53,890 nt of DNA from positions 1 through 53,890 of the IMG/VR virus record IMGVR_UViG_3300047392_000215; one strand, written 5' to 3'. Positions within the stretch are counted from its first letter, which is position 1. Each line of letters begins with the position of its first letter. The stretch is from a virus. The notes beneath the pieces were generated by a model that ran no database searches, was not told where the DNA came from, and saw nothing but the letters and a program-made list of their open reading frames with translations. Made by a program: the position numbers and the translations under genes. Below, piece after piece: positions 41,372 to 47,568 of this stretch.

Positions 41372-41632
41372 TTAATCACCAGCCATTATGACTAATGCTT
41401 TTAGTTTCATAAGAGTATCGCATTTTTCATACTCTTCCATTTTTTCAAAATATTCAATAAGTAGTTCGATGAATTTTGAGCGTTGCTTCATACCATGAGG
41501 TATTTCAATTAGGTCTTTTCCTTCCTGAAACACAATAAATCGGTTTACTGTTTTCGTGAAGTTACGGGTCAAAGTATAATAACTTGACCTCATAATGTTG
41601 TCCTTTTCTCTATTTGGTATGTTTTCGCTCAT
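41372..41632 (-). CDS. EEYEKC-family small protein, member 3 (86 aa)
   Basis: Its C-terminal part (LLIEYFEKMEEYEKCDTLMK) shares the pattern [aromatic]F-x-x-[LM]-EEYEKC-x-x-L-x-K with the proteins at 41894 and 43141, and the underlying DNA shares a 17-nt identical stretch (41421-41437). The rest (NRFIVFQEGKDLIEIPHGM) is unlike the others. The helix with conserved EEYEKC superficially resembles a UVR-like helical-pair motif. Function unknown; it follows the bS21 gene. Confidence 0.62.
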   Translation of the reverse strand: MSENIPNREKDNIMRSSYYTLTRNFTKTVNRFIVFQEGKDLIEIPHGMKQRSKFIELLIEYFEKMEEYEKCDTLMKLKALVIMAGD

Positions 41633-41705
41633 TCTCAGTAAAAATCGTTCTTCACATTATATATTTCCAGGTATATACACCTTGTAATCAATAATGTAAA
41701 TTATA

Positions 41706-41903
41706 TTACGATTCTTTTTCTTTCTGAGTTTTTAAAGATTGAATATAAGTTGCCTTACGAACTTCATCTCTTCTTTCAACTGAAGGTTTAACAAATGTTT
41801 GCTTACCTCTTAGTTTTTGAATTTGTTTTGTTTTAACAACTTTACTCTTGTATTTTTTAAGAGCCTGTTCGATGTTTCCGTTTTTAACGTCTATTATAAG
41901 CAT
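41706..41903 (-). CDS. rpsU: Ribosomal protein bS21 (65 aa)
   Basis: Sequence matches the Bacteroidota bS21 type: [20 protein letters not shown], then KTKQIQKLRGKQTFVKPSVE and RRDEVRKATYIQSL. This keeps the family's basic helices and the C-terminal Tyr in ATYIQ. bS21 binds the 30S platform near the anti-Shine-Dalgarno end of 16S rRNA; in Flavobacterium, bS21 with bS18 and bS6 has been reported to cover the anti-SD. A phage copy could replace or compete with the host protein and change initiation. The start overlaps the stop of the previous small ORF by 10 nt (ATGCTTATAA), so it is probably coupled. Confidence 0.9.
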   Translation of the reverse strand: MLIIDVKNGNIEQALKKYKSKVVKTKQIQKLRGKQTFVKPSVERRDEVRKATYIQSLKTQKEKES

Positions 41904-42148
41904 ATTTCCTGTAGTATTTTTTTTAATTCAACACATTTTTCATACTCTTCTAAAGATTCAAACCAGCTAATTATAAAATTTAATGCTTCTATCTTCTCCT
42001 CACGTGTTGAATTTCCTTTTAGTGCACCTTGTTTTTTATTAATGATTGCATGATATACTAAATCCATCATTTTGTCCTTTGGTAGATTTTGTACTGCATT
42101 AAAAAAATTCAGGGCATCATCATCGATTTCTTGATTATGATTTTCCAT
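41894..42148 (-). CDS. EEYEKC-family small protein, member 2 (84 aa)
   Basis: The C-terminal part ([20 protein letters not shown]) carries the shared family motif, and the DNA has the same 17-nt stretch (41934-41950). The N-terminus is acidic ([16 protein letters not shown]). The start at 42148 (overlapping the DnaJ stop by 14 nt) is preferred; an upstream ATG at 42175 overlaps by 41 nt. It sits between the DnaJ-like and bS21 genes and overlaps the latter by 10 nt, suggesting one coupled cistron set. Function unknown. Confidence 0.62.
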   Translation of the reverse strand: MENHNQEIDDDALNFFNAVQNLPKDKMMDLVYHAIINKKQGALKGNSTREEKIEALNFIISWFESLEEYEKCVELKKILQEICL

Positions 42149-42953
42149 TAGCCAATTCTTTAATTTTATTAACAAGATCGAGTTGTTCGTTATCTAAACA
42201 ATTAAAAATAGCATGCACTTTAATAAGTAAACTACCATGATCCTGTGTTTTATATATTGGCATTCCTTTGCTTGGAATTCTTAAAATTCTTTCAGAAGCC
42301 GTATTAGGTGGTATATTAACTTTGTATTTTCCAAATGGTGTTTCTACAGTCAGTTCAGTTCCTAAAATTAAATCATAGAATGGAACATAAGAATCCATCC
42401 AAATATCATGACCTTGTAAGATTAGATTGTCATCTGGTAGAATATTGATATTAATAATTAAGTCTCCACGAGGGGCAGTTGTGTTAAATCGATTGTAATC
42501 TCCGCGACCATAAACTTTTAATATCATGCCAGTATGTAGACCTGGTGCAAAGTCAACTCGAACTTTATCAAAACCTAAATCAAATACTCGACTAGTACCA
42601 TGATACGCATCATTAATATTAAATGTCGCATTGATTCTAACATCCTTTCCAGGAGCAGATTTTTCATGATTAAAATGTCTATCAAATTCAGTAGACCAGT
42701 TTCCGCCAAATTGACTGAATAGGTCATTGATATTAAAATTAGCACTTGAGAATTGGCGACTTAAATCATATTGTTGTCGCTTAGAAGGGTCTGAAAGAGT
42801 TTCATAGGCTTCTTGAACTGCCTGGAATTTCTCTTTAGATAATATGTCTGAATTTCGGTCAGGATGATATTGCTTCGCTAGATTGCGATATGCATTCTTA
42901 ATCTCGTCCTGCGTCGCCGTTTCCTGAACGCTTAATGTCTGATAATAACTCAT
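42135..42953 (-). CDS. DnaJ/CbpA-like co-chaperone (272 aa)
   Basis: Residues 1-66 are a J-domain ([20 protein letters not shown], then KQYHPDRN with the HPD at 30-32), which activates Hsp70. There is no Cys-rich zinc domain. The C-terminal part ([39 protein letters not shown] and [13 protein letters not shown]) matches the CbpA/DnaJ C-terminal substrate-binding beta domains, so this is a type II J-protein. At 272 aa it is slightly short for CbpA (about 300 aa). The start overlaps a 65-aa ORF by 56 nt. A role in phage protein folding or host Hsp70 recruitment is inferred. Confidence 0.9.
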   Translation of the reverse strand: MSYYQTLSVQETATQDEIKNAYRNLAKQYHPDRNSDILSKEKFQAVQEAYETLSDPSKRQQYDLSRQFSSANFNINDLFSQFGGNWSTEFDRHFNHEKSAPGKDVRINATFNINDAYHGTSRVFDLGFDKVRVDFAPGLHTGMILKVYGRGDYNRFNTTAPRGDLIININILPDDNLILQGHDIWMDSYVPFYDLILGTELTVETPFGKYKVNIPPNTASERILRIPSKGMPIYKTQDHGSLLIKVHAIFNCLDNEQLDLVNKIKELANGKS

Positions 42954-43095
42954 TCTTTTCTTTATTAAGCTGTTCTTTACGATATTCTATAATGGATTTC
43001 TTCTGATCTCGCTCAACGACATCAGCAATCCTCTTTAACTGAACTGTTAAAGCCATCATAGCGTCGATTAATTGGGTTTCCTTTGGTGTTGCCAT
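42898..43095 (-). CDS. Small helical protein overlapping dnaJ (65 aa)
   Basis: A 65-aa protein ([20 protein letters not shown]) with heptad-like spacing in its first 40 residues ([20 protein letters not shown]), likely a coiled coil, and a Gly/Asp/Arg-rich end. It overlaps the DnaJ start by 56 nt in another frame, unusually long here. The ATG is preceded by AAATATATCATAACAATT after a terminator, so it is probably expressed. Confidence 0.6.
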   Translation of the reverse strand: MATPKETQLIDAMMALTVQLKRIADVVERDQKKSIIEYRKEQLNKEKNELLSDIKRSGNGDAGRD

Positions 43096-43126
43096 AATTA
43101 AATTGTTATGATATATTTATCTAAAT

Positions 43127-43155
43127 AAAAAAGGAAGCGGTTAGCTTCCTTTTTC
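43127..43155 (-). terminator. Rho-independent terminator
   Basis: AAGGAAGC, loop TAACC, GCTTCCTT, then TTTTATTTAG on the minus strand. The stem includes the stop codon of the 105-aa protein. It ends that unit just before the 65-aa/dnaJ unit. Confidence 0.85.
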
Positions 43156-43458
43156 TAGTTCGACTAGGTACTTTTTTAATAGTCCACATTTTTCATACTC
43201 TTCTAATTCGGCAAACCAGTTAAGCATAAACGTTAGTGTGTTCTTAAGCTCATCTTGGTTTAAGTTAATAAGCTTCATTTGGTCAACGTCGATACCATTA
43301 GCCTCGATGTTTTTAAAGTTAGCTCGAACCAATTGATCGACTACGTCATGGTACATTCCTTTAACTTCGTTTGTTTGCATAATTTGAGTTATTTCATCTT
43401 GTTCGTTTTCTTCGTTCTCTTCAAAGAAATCTTCGTTTTCAAAATCGTCGTTATACAT
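43141..43458 (-). CDS. EEYEKC-family small protein, member 1 (105 aa)
   Basis: The C-terminal part (FMLNWFAELEEYEKCGLLKK) defines the family; the DNA has the shared 17-nt stretch (43187-43203). The N-terminal ~27 residues are extremely acidic (DDFENEDFFEENEENEQDE). A middle helix (VVDQLVRANFKNIEANGIDV) precedes the motif. The 21-nt promoter-like element ends 16 nt before the ATG, and a terminator overlaps the stop, so it is a single-gene unit. Function unknown. Confidence 0.65.
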   Translation of the reverse strand: MYNDDFENEDFFEENEENEQDEITQIMQTNEVKGMYHDVVDQLVRANFKNIEANGIDVDQMKLINLNQDELKNTLTFMLNWFAELEEYEKCGLLKKYLVELEKGS

Positions 43459-43474
43459 TATTTATTAGTTTTAA

Positions 43475-43495
43475 ATGATATGTAAATATAAACAA
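43475..43495 (-). promoter_or_regulatory. Shared 21-nt element, copy 2
   Basis: The minus strand reads TTGTTTATATTTACATATCAT, ending 16 nt before the ATG at 43458. Confidence 0.58.
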
Positions 43496-43531
43496 TTTTT
43501 GCGACATAGAAAAACTTTTTGTGAAATATTT

Positions 43532-43897
43532 TTAAGAAATTTTCACTTTTTTCTTTTCAGGCGCCTTACCAAATGACAGTGATAATAAACCATCTTCCAT
43601 AGATGCTGTTACCTCATCACTTGCGTCATCTGCTAATAGCCAACTTCTTTTAAAAGATTTTCTAAATGGATTCTCATCCTCTTTTGAAATTTCAGCAGAT
43701 ACGATTAATGTTCTACCGTCAATACTAACATCGACGTCTTGTTTTGAAAAACCAGGTAGAGAAATATAAAGAATTCCATTTTCAACAATGTATCCTTTAT
43801 CTTCTGTAAACATTGTAGTTTTCCAGATTGGTTGTTCGAATTTTCCAAAAATGTCTTCGCACATTTTGTCGAAACTTGTTCCTCTTGTTGTAAACAT
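43532..43897 (-). CDS. Hsp20/alpha-crystallin-family small heat-shock protein (121 aa)
   Basis: This 121-aa protein has an alpha-crystallin domain at about residues 30-115, with NGILYISLPGFSKQDVDVSI (the strand pattern preceding the PGF turn), TLIVSAEISKE and MEDGLLSLSFGKAP (the GLL-type strand near the end). The short N-terminus (MFTTRGTSFDKMCEDIFGKF) and basic tail (EKKKVKIS) match small heat-shock proteins, which hold partly unfolded proteins for refolding. With the nearby DnaJ-like gene it forms a small chaperone set. Phage Hsp20 genes are known, for example in cyanophages. Confidence 0.9.
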   Translation of the reverse strand: MFTTRGTSFDKMCEDIFGKFEQPIWKTTMFTEDKGYIVENGILYISLPGFSKQDVDVSIDGRTLIVSAEISKEDENPFRKSFKRSWLLADDASDEVTASMEDGLLSLSFGKAPEKKKVKIS

Positions 43898-43985
43898 AAT
43901 TTAATTTATTTTTAATTTCTGGCTTATGCCATTACTATAATATACTCAAAAAGTGTGCCATTTGGTAAAATATGCCAAATTGTCA

Positions 43986-44714
43986 TTAATAACTTCTAAT
44001 AGGAGACATGTTGGCAAATTTCAACATTAAACTACCGGCTGCTTCAATATCCTCTTCGCAATAGTTTTTAATCTCTTCAATTCGTCCAGCATAAAAAGCT
44101 GCGCCAACTTCTCCGGCATTCATATCATCTTTAGGATTCTTAATTCCTAATAAGATACAAAGATGTGCTAGTGCTGCACTTGACCAACCACCCGCTTTCC
44201 ATACTTCATATGTATCAATAAGGCAGTTTTCCCAAGGTTTAACTTTATGTAAGTGAAGTTGTCTGGGTAATTCTATACTATGTAGAATGGACTTCTTAAT
44301 AATATAAGGTAAATCAAATCCCTTAATGTTGTGTCCAACCAGTTTAATACCAGGTGCCTTAAAGAATACTTGGTTCATAAAGTTAACAAAACTACTTAAT
44401 AAGTCTCTTTCGTCTTCTCCATAGAATGACTTCTTTTGCATAAATGGAATATCGTCATCATTAAACTTAATTTGACCAACTGAGATACAAACTATCCGTC
44501 CCCATTCTGCAGTTAAAGAAGCCTTTTGAAAATAAATATCTGAGCTTTCGGCATCCTTAAGTTCTACATCTTCTGCTCGAATAAACTTTTCTTTACGATC
44601 CCAGAAACTTATAAGCTCAGGATGAGATTCTTTTAATTCATCTAGAGTCTTAAATCCAGATGTCGTCTCGATATCGATGAACAACATCGATTTGATTTCT
44701 TCTTTACTATACAT
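43986..44714 (-). CDS. 3'-5' exonuclease, DEDDy type, PolB-exonuclease-like (242 aa)
   Basis: The three exonuclease motifs are visible: ExoI FIDIET (Asp14, Glu16), ExoII GHNIKGFDLPYI (Asp134) and ExoIII YCEEDIEAA (Tyr218, Asp222). The Tyr makes it the DEDDy type. The protein contains no polymerase domain and resembles the stand-alone predicted PolB-like exonuclease family. It probably trims or proofreads DNA in trans. The start at 44714 (MYSKEEIKSM) overlaps the preceding stop by 8 nt; the longer in-frame start at 44756 would add 14 residues and a 50-nt overlap. Confidence 0.87.
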   Translation of the reverse strand: MYSKEEIKSMLFIDIETTSGFKTLDELKESHPELISFWDRKEKFIRAEDVELKDAESSDIYFQKASLTAEWGRIVCISVGQIKFNDDDIPFMQKKSFYGEDERDLLSSFVNFMNQVFFKAPGIKLVGHNIKGFDLPYIIKKSILHSIELPRQLHLHKVKPWENCLIDTYEVWKAGGWSSAALAHLCILLGIKNPKDDMNAGEVGAAFYAGRIEEIKNYCEEDIEAAGSLMLKFANMSPIRSY

Positions 44715-44988
44715 GTTTGAATTTTGTAATGGATGGAACTTCTTTAATAATGTCAAAGATTGAACAAGAGTAAATCCAATAAGGTCGACCCAATTTCATA
44801 GCATCTTCCTTTGAAGCTTCTACTGAAAATGAATACCATTTAACACCGTATGCCTTTGTTAAATTTGCGTTTTCTTCAAGTAGAGTACCGTGGAAAACTT
44901 GCATTTTAGCCCATGTGAATTCGTATAATTTACCGACTTTAGGATTTTTAACGTTAATTACCTGGATTTCTTTTTGTTTCTTTGCCAT
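44707..44988 (-). CDS. Unknown small protein (93 aa)
   Basis: This 93-aa protein (MAKKQKEIQVINVKNPKVGK) looks beta-rich with aromatic residues (KWYSFSVEASKEDAMKLGRP, then YWIYSCSIFDII). No family recognised. It is the first gene of the unit leading into the exonuclease and has promoter-like copy 1 upstream. Confidence 0.6.
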   Translation of the reverse strand: MAKKQKEIQVINVKNPKVGKLYEFTWAKMQVFHGTLLEENANLTKAYGVKWYSFSVEASKEDAMKLGRPYWIYSCSIFDIIKEVPSITKFKHV

Positions 44989-45002
44989 ATATCTTCTAAT
45001 TT

Positions 45003-45023
45003 GTTATATGTAAATATAAACAA
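45003..45023 (-). promoter_or_regulatory. Shared 21-nt element, copy 1
   Basis: The minus strand reads TTGTTTATATTTACATATAAC, ending 14 nt before the ATG at 44988. Upstream is TACCGTTTGAAA (45028-45039), shared with copy 4, and an 11-bp AT-rich inverted repeat (45020-45050). Confidence 0.6.
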
Positions 45024-45050
45024 AATATTTCAAACGGTAAAATATTTTGT
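45020..45050 (-). terminator. AT-rich inverted repeat, possible terminator
   Basis: ACAAAATATTT and AAATATTTTGT form an 11-bp stem around TACCGTTTG, 39 nt after the stop of the 79-aa gene. It overlaps promoter-like copy 1 by a few bases. It may instead be part of the promoter block. Confidence 0.3.
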
Positions 45051-45088
45051 AAAGTATTTTCAAATTATATGAAAAAAAATGGAAAAGT

Positions 45089-45328
45089 TTAATCTAAGGT
45101 TTCAAAAGGATCTGCCCAGCTACGAATCGAGCGGACTTTAGTATACTGATCGTATGTTAAGTGGATTCCAATATATCCACCTGAAATAGAATACGGCGCA
45201 TCAGATTCATTAAACCAATACGGAGGAGGAGTATCAATCCTATCATTTAAGAAGTCAAATAGTTCATCCACTAGCATGTGGTGAACGTATATCGTTAGTA
45301 CCATACACTTGTTATTCGGATATCCCAT
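45089..45328 (-). CDS. Unknown small protein (79 aa)
   Basis: This 79-aa protein (MGYPNNKCMVLTIYVHHMLV) has a strand-like start, a helix with DELFDFLNDRID and an aromatic, Gly-rich middle (YSISGGYIGIHLTYDQYTKV). Not recognised. Its ATG directly follows the ATP-grasp stop (TAAATG), so it is probably co-translated and could be a partner of that enzyme. Confidence 0.6.
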   Translation of the reverse strand: MGYPNNKCMVLTIYVHHMLVDELFDFLNDRIDTPPPYWFNESDAPYSISGGYIGIHLTYDQYTKVRSIRSWADPFETLD

Positions 45329-46273
45329 TTATTTTTGAACTTTCCAGTTAGGATTTTGTTTCGTGTTCTGCTTAGAATCCGCTTCTTTATACTGTTTTAA
45401 TAATTCAATAGTACTTGGTTCCATTGGAGCTTCATAATAGTCTTCAAAGATTCTTTGATAAACAATCGTAAGCACACCAAATAGAGTACCAGGCTCAGAA
45501 TTCATTTCAAACACATAAATATTTTCATCATTATCTTCTGCTAAATCAATTGCATAGAAGTCTAAATCTTGGTGAGCATCAGAGAAATATCTAATTGCTT
45601 TAATATGAGAGTCCTTGATGTCTTTAACATCTTTAAGAATATATGAAAAGTTAGTTTCCTTTTCTGGATCCTTCTTAGCGATATCTGCCGTTTCATCATC
45701 CATTGGAACTCTTTGGCACCATTGGATAATTTCATCTCTCCACATAAAATATCTATGCTCTTCAGCAATATCTATTTTTTCTGAGAAAGAAGAGAACTTA
45801 CTTAAATCTGCGTTTTCAAATTCTTTAGCATTATTAAATACAGTAATACCTAATCCACTATGTTCGTTGTCAGGTTTTGCAACAATAGGAAACTTAAGTT
45901 TACCAACATCATTTTTGTCGGTTGCAGTAGGAACAATATATCCACTATCAGCATGTTCCTTATAGAATTTTGCCTTTGAAACAATAGTTTCTCTAGCGTC
46001 AATTGTATTATAAACTTGGTATGGTTTAATCATACCGTTTTCTAAAAACTTTTCTAAAGTTTTTCTATCATAATTCAGGACGGGCATATCATCAAATTTT
46101 TCAATTGATTCCATGTCCATTGTTATAACATTCCAGTACTCTTTTGATTTGTATGCTGGACCCGTAATAAAAGAATCGTCAAGAACTTTTCTTCGAGTGA
46201 TACACACTTTCTTGAAATCATCCTTGACGATTGCTTCGTTTATAAATTGTTCAAATGTTAATAGAGATTTCAT
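45329..46273 (-). CDS. ATP-grasp enzyme with capsid-targeting-like N-terminus (314 aa)
   Basis: The core has ATP-grasp features: KFPIVAKPDNEHSGLGITVF near residues 127-146 (nucleotide-binding strand and Gly-rich loop), the DLDFYAIDLAED strand (Asp243) and YVFEMNSEPGT (Glu256, Asn258), which would hold Mg-ATP. ATP-grasp enzymes ligate carboxylates to amines or thiols; the substrate is unknown. The first 14 residues (MKSLLTFEQFINEA) match the F-x-Q-F-x-x-E-A pattern of two other proteins here and the T4 internal-protein targeting sequence, suggesting packaging in the head and injection. It lies after a 2OG-oxygenase gene, so a modification cascade is also possible. Low-complexity tail rich in Lys/Gln/Asn. 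Confidence 0.72.
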   Translation of the reverse strand: MKSLLTFEQFINEAIVKDDFKKVCITRRKVLDDSFITGPAYKSKEYWNVITMDMESIEKFDDMPVLNYDRKTLEKFLENGMIKPYQVYNTIDARETIVSKAKFYKEHADSGYIVPTATDKNDVGKLKFPIVAKPDNEHSGLGITVFNNAKEFENADLSKFSSFSEKIDIAEEHRYFMWRDEIIQWCQRVPMDDETADIAKKDPEKETNFSYILKDVKDIKDSHIKAIRYFSDAHQDLDFYAIDLAEDNDENIYVFEMNSEPGTLFGVLTIVYQRIFEDYYEAPMEPSTIELLKQYKEADSKQNTKQNPNWKVQK

Positions 46274-46290
46274 ACTCTATATATTAAATT

Positions 46291-46890
46291 TTATTTGTAG
46301 TGCTGACCACCTACCCAAAGTACAAAAGAACGACGAGTTCCTTTAGTAACAGGTTTTACTCTGTGCATTAAGTATGATGGAAATACAACAACATTTCCTT
46401 TTCCACGAGGTGCTTGGCGAATCCATTCTCCACCTCCCCATAATTCTAAATCTCCACCTTCATATTCATCAGCATCTGATAATTGAACAGTGATTGATAC
46501 TTTTCTTCTAGAAGCCATACCATTTCCAATATCTTGGTGCCATGTGTAATGACCTTCTTGGTCCGCATAGTACTCAGTATATTGAATAGATTCTGGTGCT
46601 GAAATTAAATCAAAACCCCAAAGAGCTTCATTAGCTTCGCTTGCCATTTGAGTTAACTTGTCATATAGCCAAGACCATTCATTAGATTGTGGAATCCATT
46701 TGATGCTAGAGCTTCTAACTGTTTTGTCTATTTCGGTTTCTTTACCACCGATAACAGTTGCTTTTTCAAAAGGAATTGTAGCAATGTCATTATAGATTTT
46801 GTTTAATTCGGCTGGTGTAAATCCTTTTTCAAACCAGTAATATTGTTGAGGATCATTTTCTGGTTGTACGTAAATGTTTTGAAAGTTCAT
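46291..46890 (-). CDS. 2-oxoglutarate/Fe(II) oxygenase, prolyl-hydroxylase-like (199 aa)
   Basis: Iron ligands are clear: His118 and Asp120 in YTWHQDIG and His176 in SYLMHRVKPV, with Arg186 or Arg187 in TKGTRRSFVLWVGG for 2-oxoglutarate. The pattern GDLELWGGG and NVVVFPSYLMH is that of P4H/PKHD-type hydroxylases. Size (199 aa) and order fit the single-domain form. Such enzymes hydroxylate Pro, Lys, Asn or small molecules. It lies 3 nt after the 224-aa glycosyltransferase stop, so one modification operon is likely. Possible substrates include the collagen-like fibre or a nucleotide. Confidence 0.88.
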   Translation of the reverse strand: MNFQNIYVQPENDPQQYYWFEKGFTPAELNKIYNDIATIPFEKATVIGGKETEIDKTVRSSSIKWIPQSNEWSWLYDKLTQMASEANEALWGFDLISAPESIQYTEYYADQEGHYTWHQDIGNGMASRRKVSITVQLSDADEYEGGDLELWGGGEWIRQAPRGKGNVVVFPSYLMHRVKPVTKGTRRSFVLWVGGQHYK

Positions 46891-46893
46891 ATT

Positions 46894-47568
46894 TTATTTA
46901 TGTTTAGTTATTAAATTTTGTATTGCATTATCCCAATATTGATGTTCCTGTTGCATATGAGTATCTTCAAATTCTTTACTCGTAACCGATACATCTCCTG
47001 GAGTTTTAAGTCCTCTGATTTGATAGATTTTTCTACCTTTCAAATCTTTATTATAGAAATATAAGTAATCATCTCCAAAAAAGACTTTAAATTCATTTGG
47101 GATCTGAACATAATTAGCTTTCTTTAAAATCATCATACAACCAAATCCGTATACTCTACAATCTAGCTCTTCTAATTCTAAATTATCATTGTCAGAATTC
47201 ATTGAGTTAGAATTTAGACCGTCAATTATATTGTCATTATGTAATCCAATCATTCCAAAATCTGGATCAGTCTCTACAAATTTTTTAAAATTATTTAAGA
47301 GACAATCAACATTTAAAGAAATATCATCGTTCAACAGGCAAATATAATTGTTCTTTGCTAGCGTTGCTCCAATATTCCACGCTGGATTGACATAGATATT
47401 ATTTTTTACTCTAATCACTGTGATCCTAGGATCATTTGTAGAAAAGTTCGAATTTAGATTATCTATTATGATTAGTTCTATGTCCTTTCGGTCAGATTTA
47501 ATAATAGATTCTATTGTCCCTTTAATTTTATCAGATTTCCAAAGAGTCGGTATTATAAATGTTATCAT
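46894..47568 (-). CDS. Glycosyltransferase family 2-like protein (224 aa)
   Basis: GT-A fold features: an N-terminal strand (MITFIIPTLWKSDKIKGTIE), ELIIIDN around residues 30-37, a Trp-Asn-Ile-Gly acceptor-side motif (VNPAWNIGATLA), and CLLNDDISLN where NDD is the metal and nucleotide-sugar site. A later FFGDDYLYFYNK segment has a second acidic pair. At 224 aa it is a minimal transferase. Its start overlaps the double-GT stop by 4 nt, and the oxygenase gene follows. Confidence 0.83.
   Translation of the reverse strand: MITFIIPTLWKSDKIKGTIESIIKSDRKDIELIIIDNLNSNFSTNDPRITVIRVKNNIYVNPAWNIGATLAKNNYICLLNDDISLNVDCLLNNFKKFVETDPDFGMIGLHNDNIIDGLNSNSMNSDNDNLELEELDCRVYGFGCMMILKKANYVQIPNEFKVFFGDDYLYFYNKDLKGRKIYQIRGLKTPGDVSVTSKEFEDTHMQQEHQYWDNAIQNLITKHK

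Noticed and set aside
43898-43985. Imperfect repeat ATTTGG...CCAAAT after the exonuclease gene as a terminator
   Set aside because: The stem is short and AT-rich with G-C only in the middle; not strong enough to call.
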